The translations under genes and the position numbers were made by a program. The notes under the pieces were generated by a model. That model searched no databases. It was not told the DNA's origin and saw only the letters and a list, made by a program, of their open reading frames with translations. From Lachnospiraceae bacterium (GTDB taxonomy: Bacteria; Bacillota; Clostridia; Lachnospirales; Lachnospiraceae), in NCBI GenBank assembly GCA_021772075.1, contig JAETNQ010000015.1, positions 1 to 64,000 of the forward strand: a DNA stretch of 64,000 nt, read 5' to 3'. Position 1 is the stretch's first letter, and each line of letters opens with the position of its first letter. Below, piece after piece: positions 27,033 to 37,342 of the stretch.

Positions 27033-29744
27033 CTATTCCCTTTCCTCTGTCAGCTGTTCGAATTCTTCCATACTCATCAGCACTTTTCTCGGCTTCGTTC
27101 CTTCCTCTTCGCCGACGACCCCTGCCTCGCATAACTGGTCCATAATACGGGCCGCCCGGTTAAAGCCGATCTTAAGCACTCTTTGCAGCATACCGATGGA
27201 TGCCTTATCCTTTTCGATGATGATCTTCCCCGCTTCCGCAAAATACTGGTCCCGTCCGCTTCCTTCCCCATTTCCCCCGGAAACAGGCGACGTTCCTGCA
27301 TCGATTGTCTGTATTTTCTCTTGTACATCCTCGCTGTAGACATTTCCAATGGCTTGATTCTTCAGAAAATCCACCACGTCGGATACTTCTGAATCGGAAA
27401 CAAATGCTCCCTGTATCCTGGCCGGTTTCGGATATCCCTGTGGATAAAAAAGCATATCCCCCTTCCCGAGCAGCTTTTCCGCCCCGTTCATATCCAGTAT
27501 CGTACGGGAATCCACGCCGCTGGACACGGCAAAGGCTACACGGCTCGGCATATTCGCTTTGATCAGGCCGGTGATAACATCCACCGAAGGCCGCTGGGTA
27601 GCAATGATCAGATGGATTCCGGCCGCCCTGGCCAGCTGGGCCAGGCGACAGATGGATTCCTCCACCTCTCCCGGGGACACCATCATAAGATCAGCCAGTT
27701 CGTCCACAATAATCACGATCTGCGGCATCTTTTTCGGAGCATCCTCCCCTTTCATGGATTCCACTGCTTTATTATATCCCTTCAGATCCCTTACGTTAAA
27801 ATCTGCGAATTTTTTGTACCGCTCCGTCATCTCGGCTACGCCCCAATGGAGGGCAGCAGCCGCTTTCTTCGGATCTGTCACTACCGGAATCAGCAGATGG
27901 GGAATTCCATTATATACACTCAGTTCCACCACTTTGGGATCCACCATGATCAGCTTCACGTCATCCGGATGGGCCTTATATAAAATACTCATAATCAGCG
28001 TATTGATGCATACGGACTTTCCTGATCCCGTAGAACCGGCAATCAGCATATGGGGCATCTTGGCAATATCCGCCACCACTGTTTTCCCTCCGATATCCTT
28101 TCCTACGGCGAAGGACAGATTAGAAGGAAATGACTGGAATTCCCCGGATTCCAATAAATCCCTGAGAGGCACCGCCGAATTCTCTTTATTCGGCACCTCG
28201 ATCCCCACCGCCGCTTTTCCCGGTATGGGCGCTTCAATCCTGATATCCGTAGCCGCCAGATTCAGTTTGATATCGTCCGCCAGCCCTACAATCTTGCTGA
28301 CTTTTACTCCCTGTTCCGGCTGCAGCTCATACCTCGTAACCGTAGGTCCCTGGCTGATATCCGTAATCGTCACTTTGACCCCGAACGTGGCAAGGGTCTT
28401 CTGCAAATGAATGGCCGTTTCCTTTAATTGCATGGAAGAAGCGGCATTCCCTTTGTTTGCGCCCTTCTTCAGCAAATTCAAAGGAGGAAGCATATATTTT
28501 TTCGGTGCAGGCTCTATCCTTCTCTGCATTTCCCTTTCGATATCCGCCGGCGCCTTTTTTTCATTCTCCGTCCTGCCGCCGCCCTGCGGCAGCTTTGCTT
28601 CCGGCCTGATCCTCTCATTCTTATCCGTACTCCGGTCTTTTCTTTCCTCTTCCGGCATTTCTATCCTGTCCGCTTCCGGCTTTCTTTCTTCCTCCATGCC
28701 CTCGGTCCGCCCATTAGCCGTAATATGTATCCTGTCATATTCGCTGGAATGGAATCCGCCGCTGCCTTCCGCGCTTTCCATGCTTTTACTGCTGCTGACA
28801 CTGCCCGCTGCGCCCCCTGTCTGTACGGCATCCCCGTTCCAATCGTTCAGAATAATTTCATGGATATCGTCCCGGACAGCCGCAGCCTCTGCTTCCGCTA
28901 TCATTACCGCGCCTTTTTCCACTTCCTTGTTCGATTTTTCTTTTCCTGCAGACAATGTGGTATCCAGCATGACGCCGGATACTTTTTTATCCATCCGGAG
29001 AATCTTCGCATCCTCCTTTTCCTCTTCCATAATGCGCCTGTCCTCTTCCCGTTTCCGGCGCATTTCCTGCTGTTCCTGCCTCCTTTGCTGCGCCCGTTCC
29101 CTCCGGGCATAGGTCTCCTCCCTCGTCCTCTCATAAACTTTCTGCCCGCCGGATTTCATCCCTTTTACTAGCGATTTCTCCGTCAAAATAACGAGGCAGA
29201 TGACCGTCAGCACGATCAACAGAAGCGCCGTGCCGACCATGGACAAGGAACGGAAACTGAGGAATGCCAGCGTTCCCGCCAACACCCCGCCTCCGCTGTG
29301 GTTTTGGCTGCATCGCTCATAAATTTCCTTTACCTGATAAACGGAATTCTCGTTCCAGGCGCCGGATGCCAGATCGCATACCATTCCAATGATCAGGAAT
29401 AAAATCGCTGCTGCCGCCAGCTTTCCGGCGGCGATCATGCTTCCCCTGTTGGAAATGCCGAAAGCCACCGCTAAAAACAATACAACAGGGGCTATATAGG
29501 CAGGAATGCCCAATAAACCGAACATGACATCGCTCACCATATTGCCTGCCGTTCCTACCACTCCAAAATTACATAAGAATAAAAAAACTGCCAGCGCCAA
29601 TACGCCAATCAGTATCGCTTCGTTTTTAATCGCGCTGTCTATAGGCTTCGCCCGCCTGGAAGTTCTGCTGCTTCTGCCAGCGCCGGATCTTCCCTGCGTT
29701 TTTTTCCGCCCGGAAGCGCTTCTTTTTCTCTGTCCGGATGCCAT
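27033..29744 (-). CDS. ftsK: DNA translocase FtsK/SpoIIIE
   Basis: 903 residues, GGAGGATGAG before the ATG. A basic N-terminus precedes four membrane segments, then a long charged linker of about 250 residues. The motor follows with Walker [16 protein letters not shown] and [10 protein letters not shown]. The C-terminal gamma winged helix ([19 protein letters not shown]) reads orienting DNA motifs. It moves chromosomal DNA through the division or sporulation septum. Lies behind tepA as in other Firmicutes. Confidence 0.95.
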   Translation of the reverse strand: MASGQRKRSASGRKKTQGRSGAGRSSRTSRRAKPIDSAIKNEAILIGVLALAVFLFLCNFGVVGTAGNMVSDVMFGLLGIPAYIAPVVLFLAVAFGISNRGSMIAAGKLAAAAILFLIIGMVCDLASGAWNENSVYQVKEIYERCSQNHSGGGVLAGTLAFLSFRSLSMVGTALLLIVLTVICLVILTEKSLVKGMKSGGQKVYERTREETYARRERAQQRRQEQQEMRRKREEDRRIMEEEKEDAKILRMDKKVSGVMLDTTLSAGKEKSNKEVEKGAVMIAEAEAAAVRDDIHEIILNDWNGDAVQTGGAAGSVSSSKSMESAEGSGGFHSSEYDRIHITANGRTEGMEEERKPEADRIEMPEEERKDRSTDKNERIRPEAKLPQGGGRTENEKKAPADIEREMQRRIEPAPKKYMLPPLNLLKKGANKGNAASSMQLKETAIHLQKTLATFGVKVTITDISQGPTVTRYELQPEQGVKVSKIVGLADDIKLNLAATDIRIEAPIPGKAAVGIEVPNKENSAVPLRDLLESGEFQSFPSNLSFAVGKDIGGKTVVADIAKMPHMLIAGSTGSGKSVCINTLIMSILYKAHPDDVKLIMVDPKVVELSVYNGIPHLLIPVVTDPKKAAAALHWGVAEMTERYKKFADFNVRDLKGYNKAVESMKGEDAPKKMPQIVIIVDELADLMMVSPGEVEESICRLAQLARAAGIHLIIATQRPSVDVITGLIKANMPSRVAFAVSSGVDSRTILDMNGAEKLLGKGDMLFYPQGYPKPARIQGAFVSDSEVSDVVDFLKNQAIGNVYSEDVQEKIQTIDAGTSPVSGGNGEGSGRDQYFAEAGKIIIEKDKASIGMLQRVLKIGFNRAARIMDQLCEAGVVGEEEGTKPRKVLMSMEEFEQLTEERE

Positions 29745-29804
29745 ATCTCATCCTCCGTTTCTGAATCCGCCTGTTTTAACTTATATAGTATAGCATCTGA
29801 AAGA

Positions 29805-30536
29805 TTAATTGTCACCAATCATTTCATGCAGATGCTGCATTGCCTCTTTAATTCCTCCCACCTCGTTGATGATCCCTTCATTTACCGCTTCCTGCCCTAC
29901 CAATATCGTTCCTACGTCCTTCGTCAGCACTCCCGTCTCCATCATCAGCTCTTCCAGCCTTGTCTTGCTTATCTTGCAATGGCTGCATACAAATCCCGTA
30001 ATCCGGTTCTGTATCTGTTTAAAATAATCGAACGTCTGCGGCACGCCGATCACCATGCCGTTCATCCTTACCGGATGGATCACCATCGTCCCCGTAGGCA
30101 CAATATAAGAGTAATCCGTACTCGCCGCAATCGGCACCCCGATGGAATGGCTCCCTCCCAGCACCAGGGATACCGTAGGCTTGCTCAAGGAAGCGATCAT
30201 CTCCGCGATGGCCAGCCCGGCCTCCACGTCGCCCCCCATTGTATTGAGCAGGATCAGAAGGCCGTCCACCTCGCAGCTGTCTTCGATTGCCGCCAGTTCC
30301 GGCAGTATATGCTCATATTTCGTCGTTTTGGAAGTTCCGTTCAAATTATCGTGTCCTTCCACTTCCCCGATAATCGTAATAAGATGGATTTTATGTTTTT
30401 TATCGTTCTTATCCAGCGTAACCTGGCCGGTATTTTCAATCCTGTCCTCCCGGTGTTTTTCCTCCTCTGTCTTTTTCCCTTCGTTTTTCTCCTTGGTATC
30501 CGTATTCTTTGTATTTTTTGATTTCTGATTTCCCAT
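29805..30536 (-). CDS. tepA: ClpP-class protease TepA
   Basis: 244 residues from ATG 30536; GGAGG sits 5-6 bases upstream, and the in-frame ATG four codons earlier overlaps that site. A charged Lys/Glu N-terminus of ~45 residues precedes a ClpP-like fold: ILLNTMGGDVEAGLAIAEMI, catalytic Ser in GGSHSIGVPIAAS, and His in MVIHPVRMNG. TepA was described as translocation-enhancing and in some bacteria acts in spore peptide degradation. The ClpP-class fold is certain, the role is inferred from its position before ftsK. Confidence 0.87.
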   Translation of the reverse strand: MGNQKSKNTKNTDTKEKNEGKKTEEEKHREDRIENTGQVTLDKNDKKHKIHLITIIGEVEGHDNLNGTSKTTKYEHILPELAAIEDSCEVDGLLILLNTMGGDVEAGLAIAEMIASLSKPTVSLVLGGSHSIGVPIAASTDYSYIVPTGTMVIHPVRMNGMVIGVPQTFDYFKQIQNRITGFVCSHCKISKTRLEELMMETGVLTKDVGTILVGQEAVNEGIINEVGGIKEAMQHLHEMIGDN

Positions 30537-30622
30537 ACAAACCTCCATATCAAAATTATAGGATTATGATTTCAGTCTTTAGTTTGCATGGTAATACAGT
30601 TTTTATACGAACGAACGCAAGA

Positions 30623-32146
30623 TTAAATATCAAAATCATCCGATTCATCCACGGGAATATCAAACTTCATTTTTTCCCATTCCACCAGCCTGTCAAAATC
30701 CATTTCCCGCCGCACATGCTTTTTAGGAAGCGGAAGCGGATTCTCGATCAGTTTTACCCCCGATTCCTCTTTCTCTTCTTCCTCATCCTCCTGATCCATA
30801 TCCTCCAGCACAAGCTCCGGCACCTTCGTCTTCCCCTTTTCCCCCGCCTCCCGGCTGATGCCCATAGACGCTATGCCAAGCCCTGCCAAAGCCGCCCATG
30901 CGAAAGCAAAAAGGATCCGATATCCAAACGAACCGGCCGCCCCCGCATAGTACGCGGCCGCAACCAGCCAAAGCAGGATCCACACATCCTGTTTCTGCTC
31001 CTTATGAAACCAAAAGCCTATTGCCAGCAGTATATTTCCAAAACAAAGGGCAGCTCCGGCAATCGGATCGCTTTCCGGCCCTTGCAGGATCCATGCGCTT
31101 CCTTTCCAGGAAAGCAGGCCTGACCATGTATTCCATATGCTTCCGAAAGAAGAGCCTGACAATGCCGCATCTCCTGCAAGAGAACAGAACATACCGATTA
31201 CAGCCCCCAACAGGCAGAAAAGAAAGACAAGGCCTCCGTCCCTACAGTTCTCCCCCCATGCCGCTTTTTTCCCGTCTCCTTCCATGGCTCTCTTTATGCA
31301 GATTCCTCCGGCAACCAACAGCAGAAGCCAGCCTGACCTGTCCAGAAAACCCATGACCCCGATATAAGCCCCCGCCAGAAAAAAAACAGTGCAGGAAGCC
31401 TTTTTTTCTTCCGCCATTCCACATTGTCCGATGAGTAAAATACCCAATGACCACAAAGCAAAATAAAAGGTTTCCGGCTCCAGCTCATATATTTTTCCAG
31501 CATAGGACGGCAAAAATGACAAAATTGCCACAACCCAAAAAGCTTCCGCTTTTCCGGCCAGCCGCCTGATACCCAAATAAAGCACCAGAAGCGTCACTAT
31601 CTGCAGCACCGCCTGCAATGCCAATCCTGCCGCTATTTTATTTCCGCTGAAAGAAAACACCGCCGAAAGAACTAATGCATAACAATAAGAAGCGCCATGA
31701 GCAAGATTTGGCACTCCTCCCGCATTGTCTATAAAAGCCATGTCATAATATATACTGTCCAACGGCGCATCCAGATGTTCCAGCATCTGGATCCGGTAAA
31801 AAGCGGCTGCGGCCAATAAGCAAAAGACAAGGAAAGCTTCCACGGCCTGCCGGAAGAGAAGGCTTTTCCACAGCCTTCTTCCCGAAGTTTTTTCGGATGC
31901 TCCTGACGAAGCTCTTGCCAACATGTCTGCGAATGCACTGGCCGTCTTATGCCCGACGAACCAGCACGCCGCTGCCAGAACCGCCATTGCAAAGACAAGC
32001 TTCACAGCTGTGTATTGATTTCCCTTAAACAGCATTTCCATGGCAGCCGGCAGGTAATCTGCGGCGAACGCCGCTGTGATTACCACAAAGGACATCCACA
32101 GCAGATAACTGAACCATGTTTTTTTCATTTTCATGTTAATATTCAT
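30623..32146 (-). CDS. Multi-pass membrane protein, glycosyltransferase-like topology
   Basis: 507 residues with roughly 11-12 hydrophobic segments and a cytoplasmic acidic C-terminus (EDEEEEKEESG, DESDDFDI). The loop after the third segment (HLDAPLDSIYYDMAFIDN) and the overall arrangement resemble GT-C-type mannosyltransferases (PMT/ArnT-like). I see no certain catalytic pair, so the enzymatic role is unproven. It starts 10 bases after metY and is probably co-transcribed. Confidence 0.6.
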   Translation of the reverse strand: MNINMKMKKTWFSYLLWMSFVVITAAFAADYLPAAMEMLFKGNQYTAVKLVFAMAVLAAACWFVGHKTASAFADMLARASSGASEKTSGRRLWKSLLFRQAVEAFLVFCLLAAAAFYRIQMLEHLDAPLDSIYYDMAFIDNAGGVPNLAHGASYCYALVLSAVFSFSGNKIAAGLALQAVLQIVTLLVLYLGIRRLAGKAEAFWVVAILSFLPSYAGKIYELEPETFYFALWSLGILLIGQCGMAEEKKASCTVFFLAGAYIGVMGFLDRSGWLLLLVAGGICIKRAMEGDGKKAAWGENCRDGGLVFLFCLLGAVIGMFCSLAGDAALSGSSFGSIWNTWSGLLSWKGSAWILQGPESDPIAGAALCFGNILLAIGFWFHKEQKQDVWILLWLVAAAYYAGAAGSFGYRILFAFAWAALAGLGIASMGISREAGEKGKTKVPELVLEDMDQEDEEEEKEESGVKLIENPLPLPKKHVRREMDFDRLVEWEKMKFDIPVDESDDFDI

Positions 32147-32156
32147 TCCTTATGGT

Positions 32157-33440
32157 TTATATTTTATCCAACGCCTGTTCCAAATCCGCTATGATGTCGT
32201 TTTTATTTTCAATTCCCACGGAGAGCCGGATCATATCGGGAGCAACGCCCGCCTCCATAAGCTGCTGGTCGTTCATCTGCCTGTGCGTATGGCTTGCCGG
32301 ATGCAGGATACTGGTGCGGGCATCCGCTACATGCGTCACGATGGCGGCAAGTTCCAAATGATCCATCATGCCGGCCGCCGCTTCCCTTCCGCCCTTTAAG
32401 CCGAAAGAAATAACGCCGCATGTTCCATCCGGCATATATTTTTTCACCCGTTCATAATACTTGTTTCCTTCCAGCCCCGGATAATTGACCCAGGCCACCT
32501 TTTCATGCTTTTCCAGGTAAGCAGCCACGGCCAGGGCATTTTCACAATGCCTCGGCATCCGCAAATGCAAGGTTTCCAATCCTATGTTGAGCAAAAACGC
32601 ATTCTGCGGCGACTGGATCGCCCCGAGGTCCCGCATCAGCTGAGTGGTCGCCTTCGTAATATAAGCCAGCTTTCCAAATTTTTCCGTGTAAATGATTCCA
32701 TGGTAGGATTCATCCGGCGTACAAAGCCCCGGGTATTTATCGGGATATTTTCCCCAGTCAAAATTACCGGAATCCACAATAGCCCCTCCTACGCACATGG
32801 CATGTCCGTCCATATATTTCGTTGTAGAATGGGTGACGATGTCCGCCCCCCATTCAAAAGGCCGGCAGTTGATCGGCGTCGCAAACGTATTATCTACAAT
32901 AAGGGGAACCCCATGGCTATGCGCAATTTTGGCGAATTTTTCAATATCCAGCACGACCAGCGCCGGATTGGCAATCGTCTCCGCCAGCACACACTTCGTA
33001 TTTTCCTGAAATGCCTTATTCAACTCTTCTTCCGGCGCATCCGGATCCACCACCGTACAGTCGATTCCCATTTTTTTCATTGTCACTGTCAGAAGGTTAA
33101 AAGTTCCTCCATACATTGTCGAAGACATAACGACATGGGAACCGGCTTCGCAAATATTGAAAACGGCATAGTAATTCGCCGCCTGTCCCGAAGAAGTCAG
33201 CATAGCGGCCGCCCCTCCCTCCAGTTCGCATATCTTTTGCGCGACAAATTCATTGGTCGGATTCTGCAGCCGGGTATAGAAAAATCCGCTCTCCTCCAAG
33301 TCAAACAATCTGCCCATCTGCTCCGATGTTTCATATTTAAATGTCGTACTCTGATAGATCGGAAGCACTCTGGGTTCCCCGTTCTTTGGTTTCCATCCTG
33401 ACTGGATGCATATCGTTTCCCTTCCATACTCTTTGCTCAT
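32157..33440 (-). CDS. metY: O-acetylhomoserine sulfhydrylase-type PLP enzyme
   Basis: 427 residues of the Cys/Met-metabolism PLP family. PLP Lys lies in HSTTKYMDGHAM, with SGQAANYYAVF, YGGTFNLL, DNTFATP and RTSILHPASHTHRQM. Length and pattern fit O-acetylhomoserine aminocarboxypropyltransferase, which makes homocysteine from O-acetylhomoserine and sulfide. GGAGGG sits 6 bases before the start. No S-box or similar leader fits in the 40 bases between yebC and this gene. Confidence 0.9.
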   Translation of the reverse strand: MSKEYGRETICIQSGWKPKNGEPRVLPIYQSTTFKYETSEQMGRLFDLEESGFFYTRLQNPTNEFVAQKICELEGGAAAMLTSSGQAANYYAVFNICEAGSHVVMSSTMYGGTFNLLTVTMKKMGIDCTVVDPDAPEEELNKAFQENTKCVLAETIANPALVVLDIEKFAKIAHSHGVPLIVDNTFATPINCRPFEWGADIVTHSTTKYMDGHAMCVGGAIVDSGNFDWGKYPDKYPGLCTPDESYHGIIYTEKFGKLAYITKATTQLMRDLGAIQSPQNAFLLNIGLETLHLRMPRHCENALAVAAYLEKHEKVAWVNYPGLEGNKYYERVKKYMPDGTCGVISFGLKGGREAAAGMMDHLELAAIVTHVADARTSILHPASHTHRQMNDQQLMEAGVAPDMIRLSVGIENKNDIIADLEQALDKI

Positions 33441-33480
33441 TCCATGCCCTCCGTTCCCGTTTCCTTCCGCCTATGGCGCA

Positions 33481-34209
33481 TTATTCGTTCCAATTATGGT
33501 AGACAGCCTGTACGTCGTCGTCGTCATCGAGCATATCCAGCGTTTTCTGTAAATTTTTCACCGCTGTTTCGTCCGTCAGATCTACATAATTCTGGGGGAT
33601 CATCGTTACTTCCGCAGAGATCATGGCAATGCCCGCCTCTTCCAGCGCCTTATTCACTCCGTCAAAACTATCCGGGTCAGTCAAGATTTCAAAACTGTCC
33701 TCCTCTTCTGAAAAATCTTCCGCCCCGGCATCCAGCGCTATCATCATCAGATCGTCGGCTTCCATGGAACATTCTTCTTTATCGATGATAATCTGCCCCT
33801 TCTTATCGAACATGAAAGACACGCATCCCGGCGTGCCGATGCTCCCCTGCCCCTTCGTAAAGGCATTCCTTATATTCGCCGCCGTACGGTTCTGGTTATC
33901 GGTCAGGGCATCCACGATAATTGCAATGCCTCCCGGCCCGTATCCTTCATAAGTTACATATTTATAGTTAACATTCCCTACATCTCCGGCTGCTTTCTTG
34001 ATTCCCCTCTCTATCGTATCGTTCGGCATATTATTCGCTTTCGCCTTTGTAATAACCTGGGCAAGCTTAAAGTTATTGGCCGGATCCGGGCCTCCCTCCT
34101 TTACCGCGACAGCAATCTCCCTGCCGATGATCGTAAAAATCTTCCCTTTGGCCGCGTCATTTTTTTCTTTCTTATGTTTAATATTTGCAAATTTTGAATG
34201 TCCAGACAT
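33481..34209 (-). CDS. yebC: YebC/PmpR-family protein
   Basis: 242 residues. Starts MSGHSKFANIKHKKEKNDAAK, a hallmark (split here), with EGYGPGGIAIIVDALTDN and FDKKGQI. Members act as transcription regulators and, in recent work, as translation factors easing stalls at proline runs. Follows the CBS-protein gene by 3 bases. Confidence 0.94.
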   Translation of the reverse strand: MSGHSKFANIKHKKEKNDAAKGKIFTIIGREIAVAVKEGGPDPANNFKLAQVITKAKANNMPNDTIERGIKKAAGDVGNVNYKYVTYEGYGPGGIAIIVDALTDNQNRTAANIRNAFTKGQGSIGTPGCVSFMFDKKGQIIIDKEECSMEADDLMMIALDAGAEDFSEEEDSFEILTDPDSFDGVNKALEEAGIAMISAEVTMIPQNYVDLTDETAVKNLQKTLDMLDDDDDVQAVYHNWNE

Positions 34210-34212
34210 AAC

Positions 34213-35625
34213 TCAACTCTCCTTTTTATTGTTGTTTTCCTCCGCCTCGTCCTCTTCCGGTTCCGGCTGCTTTATTTTGGTGACTAAAACGCTTTGTATC
34301 ATTTTATTTTCTACCGATAAAATCTTGAAGTTATAACCATCCACATCAATGTCAAAATCTTCATCTTCTTCAGGAATCTTATCCAGTTTGGAAATCAGAA
34401 AACCGTTTAACGTTTCAAACTCTTCTTCCTCAAAAGAGATATCAAAGCGTTCTTCCAATTCTTCCAGCGGGGTTTTTCCTTCTATAATATATTCGTCCGC
34501 ATTGTCCGTAGCCTCGATATGTTCCTCATCTTCATCATACTCATCCATAATATTTCCCACGATCTCCTCAAGAATATCCTCCATGGCAAGCAATCCGGAA
34601 GTTTGTCCATATTCATCCACCACGATCACCATCTGCGTCTTCGTAGACTGCATCATCTGGAATAAAGCATCGATGTTCTTCGTTTCCGGAATAAACACCG
34701 CCTCCCGCAACAGACCCTCTATCTCTTTTACCGGAAGATTTTTATTCTCCCCGCCTTCCCCAAGGGCATGCATGCGCATCGCATCCCTCAAATGAAGAAT
34801 TCCGATGATATGATCCAAATTTTCCTCGTATACGGGAAATCTGCTGTTATTATTATCCAGCATGAATTCTACCGCTTCTTTCAGCGGCATATTCCCCTCC
34901 ACAGCTACGACCTGGTTTCTGTGAGTCATGATATCATGGGCTTCCTTATCCCCGAATTCAAAAATATTGGTAATCATTTCTGCCTCGGTAGCCAGAAGCA
35001 CTCCTTGTTCATGGCCTTCGTTTACCATCGATATGATCTCTTCCTCCGTTACGTCCGACAAGTTGTCGTCCAGCTTCATTCCAAACAGGCGCAGTATCCC
35101 GTTTACGCTTACCGACACAAGCCCCGTAAAGGGAGAAAGCGCTTTCATGACATAATAAACCGGATTGATGCACAGATATGCCCATTTCTCCGGATATCTG
35201 GCCGCCAGCTTCTTCGGAAGCAGCACCCCGAAAGTCAATAATATGTAAGTAAGTACCGCTACTGCACAGATAAGGGTAAACGCGCCCGTTACTCCCGCTC
35301 CTATGGCTATCGCTTCCGGTAAATCCGGCTTCACATAAATCTCTAACAGCCTCCGCATTCCTCTGATCCAAAAGCCGAGATAAAAACTGCCCATGACAAT
35401 GTTTATCAAAGTCACGATCAGCTGCACCATATTCACGTACTTCGCCGGTTCTTCTATAATTGCCGCCAGCCGACGGGATTTCTTATCGTTTTCTTCCCTG
35501 GCCTTTTTTTCAATATCCTTGATATTCAAGTTATTGATCGCCGACCCGAATCCGTAGAAAAACATATCGGTCAGAATAAGCGCTAAAAATAAAATCATAC
35601 TGGCAGTAGGCCCGCCATCGTCCAT
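34213..35625 (-). CDS. CNNM/HlyC-CorC-type membrane protein with CBS pair
   Basis: 470 residues. DUF21 membrane domain with four segments (MILFLALILTDMFFYGFG, VQLIVTLINIVMGSFYLG and others), two CBS motifs (AHDIMTHRNQVVAVEG; SRFPVYEENLDHIIGILHL; MVIVVDEYGQTSGLLAMED), and a C-terminal CorC/HlyC transporter-associated domain. Such proteins transport or regulate Mg2+ and other divalent cations. AAAGGAGATGGG before the ATG. Confidence 0.87.
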   Translation of the reverse strand: MDDGGPTASMILFLALILTDMFFYGFGSAINNLNIKDIEKKAREENDKKSRRLAAIIEEPAKYVNMVQLIVTLINIVMGSFYLGFWIRGMRRLLEIYVKPDLPEAIAIGAGVTGAFTLICAVAVLTYILLTFGVLLPKKLAARYPEKWAYLCINPVYYVMKALSPFTGLVSVSVNGILRLFGMKLDDNLSDVTEEEIISMVNEGHEQGVLLATEAEMITNIFEFGDKEAHDIMTHRNQVVAVEGNMPLKEAVEFMLDNNNSRFPVYEENLDHIIGILHLRDAMRMHALGEGGENKNLPVKEIEGLLREAVFIPETKNIDALFQMMQSTKTQMVIVVDEYGQTSGLLAMEDILEEIVGNIMDEYDEDEEHIEATDNADEYIIEGKTPLEELEERFDISFEEEEFETLNGFLISKLDKIPEEDEDFDIDVDGYNFKILSVENKMIQSVLVTKIKQPEPEEDEAEENNNKKES

Positions 35626-35693
35626 AATCCCATCTCCTTTTATCCTTTAAAATATATAGACCTAAAGAATCACAGTAAACTATACCATTTAAA

Positions 35694-35729
35694 GCCCCGG
35701 CAGTCAAGCGCAGGGCAGGACATCGGGGC
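35694..35729 (-). terminator. Candidate terminator after mazF
   Basis: GCCCCG and CGGGGC pair over a 24-base loop just past the mazF stop at 35736. The minus-strand tail is CTTTAAA, a weak T run. Probably ends the nnr-alr-mazF transcript. Confidence 0.5.
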
Positions 35730-35735
35730 ATTTTC

Positions 35736-36092
35736 TTATGTATTCTGGCAAAACACGCCCAATTCCAGGCTGATCAGCAATCCTTCGTTTACTCTGTCCA
35801 TAATTTCGCTGTCCAAATGGCATACTTTATCCTTCAGCCTTTTTTTATCGATTGTCCGCAACTGCTCCAGCAAGATGACCGAGTCTTTGACCATATCATA
35901 TTCATCCGCATTCAATTCGATATGGGTGGGAAGCTTCGCCTTATTCAGCTTTGAGGTAATGGCGGCGCAGATCACGGTGGGGCTATGCTTATTTCCCACG
36001 TCGTTCTGTATAATCAATACCGGCCTCACGCCTCCCTGTTCCGATCCGATCACAGGCCTTAAATCCGCATAATAAATATCTCCACGTTTCAT
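35736..36092 (-). CDS. mazF: MazF/NdoA-family endoribonuclease toxin
   Basis: 118 residues, the usual size. PemK/MazF fold: [53 protein letters not shown], and [15 protein letters not shown]. It cuts single-stranded mRNA at short motifs. In Bacillus the order is alr-ndoAI-ndoA. Here alr is followed after 68 bases directly by mazF, and I find no antitoxin frame in the gap or beside it, so the antitoxin is elsewhere or absent. Confidence 0.92.
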   Translation of the reverse strand: MKRGDIYYADLRPVIGSEQGGVRPVLIIQNDVGNKHSPTVICAAITSKLNKAKLPTHIELNADEYDMVKDSVILLEQLRTIDKKRLKDKVCHLDSEIMDRVNEGLLISLELGVFCQNT

Positions 36093-36160
36093 TTTCTATC
36101 ACCCTTCATTTAAACTTTTATGGCTAAATTATTGCCAGTTTATCTGAGGATATTCAATTT

Positions 36161-37342
36161 CTATTCAAAATCCTGAAAATAATCCTTTACTGCTATTGCT
36201 TTCCCGGATTTCAAATAGACGCGGGGAACTCTCTTCCCTATGCAGCAGGCAAGTTCGTAATTGAACCGCCCTGACAGTTCCCCCAGTTCTTCCATCGTAA
36301 TCTGTTCTTTTCCTTCTTTTCCAATCAAAGTCACGGCATCCCCCTCCGATACGCCGAGAATATCTGTCACATCTATCATAAACTGATCCATGCATATCTT
36401 TCCTGCCACCGGAGCTTTTTTCCCATGAACCAGGACATAGCCTTTATTCGAAAGCCCCCGTGGATATCCATCCGCATAGCCCACAGGGACAGTAGCGATC
36501 TTCATTCTTCTTCCTGCCGTAAAAGTGCCTCCATATCCTATCTCCGTTCCCGGTTCCACTTCCTTCAGATAAACAATCTGGCTCTTCAGCTCCATAACGG
36601 GTTTTAAATCCATGATATCTTTTGCCGTTTCTACAGAAGGCCACAGGCCGTAAAGAGCGATTCCTGCCCGGACGGCATCCATATCCGCCTCCCGGAGTTC
36701 CAAAGCCGCCGCGCTGTTGGCGCAATGGTGAAAAGGGATACGGCATCCATTTTCCTTTTCCGCTTTCCGCACAAAATCCCGGAACACCGCCAGTTGGTGC
36801 CTGGCCGGCGCTTTATCTTCTTCATCCGCTTTTGCAAAATGAGTAAATATCCCTTCTATTTCAATTCCCGGCATCCGGGCTGCCTTCCTGATGAACGCCA
36901 TCCCTTCTTCATCCGGGAAAATTCCGATCCGCGACATTCCTGTGTCCACTTTTATATGGATCTTCGCCGGTTGCCCCGTTTCTTTTGCCGCTCTTGCCAG
37001 CTGTTCCAGCGTATCCTGGCGAAACGCGGTAATTCTTATGTCATTTTCAATCATTTCTTTATAATGGTACGGAAATGCATAGCCCAAAGATAAGATCGGC
37101 TTGCGGATCCCTGACTTCCTCAAGATAACAGCCTCTTCTTCCGTCGCAGTAGCGAATCCGTAAATACCGTCCAGCGCTTCCAATTCCTTTGCCGCCGGAA
37201 CGGCTCCGTGTCCATAACCGTCCGCTTTGATTACGCCGATCATTTTCGTCCCCGCGCTTAACCGGGAGATCATCCCTTCTGCATTCGCGCGAAGCATATC
37301 CAAATCAACTGTTGCATAAACTCTGCTGTATTTCTCTGTCAT
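36161..37342 (-). CDS. alr: Alanine racemase
   Basis: 393 residues from the ATG at 37342, which overlaps the TGA of nnr (ATGA). PLP Lys in VIKADGYGHGAVP, catalytic Tyr in EIGYGGTFTAG, then VPVGYADGYPRGL. It makes D-alanine for peptidoglycan. The frame is open further upstream, but the coupled start is preferred. Confidence 0.95.
   Translation of the reverse strand: MTEKYSRVYATVDLDMLRANAEGMISRLSAGTKMIGVIKADGYGHGAVPAAKELEALDGIYGFATATEEEAVILRKSGIRKPILSLGYAFPYHYKEMIENDIRITAFRQDTLEQLARAAKETGQPAKIHIKVDTGMSRIGIFPDEEGMAFIRKAARMPGIEIEGIFTHFAKADEEDKAPARHQLAVFRDFVRKAEKENGCRIPFHHCANSAAALELREADMDAVRAGIALYGLWPSVETAKDIMDLKPVMELKSQIVYLKEVEPGTEIGYGGTFTAGRRMKIATVPVGYADGYPRGLSNKGYVLVHGKKAPVAGKICMDQFMIDVTDILGVSEGDAVTLIGKEGKEQITMEELGELSGRFNYELACCIGKRVPRVYLKSGKAIAVKDYFQDFE

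Noticed and set aside
27559..28410. 283-codon plus-strand frame inside ftsK
   Set aside because: Antisense to the conserved FtsK motor; Ser/Pro/Phe-rich composition reflects the complement of its codons.
33441..33480. Sulfur or SAM riboswitch before metY
   Set aside because: The gap of 40 bases cannot hold one, and yebC lies directly upstream in the same direction.
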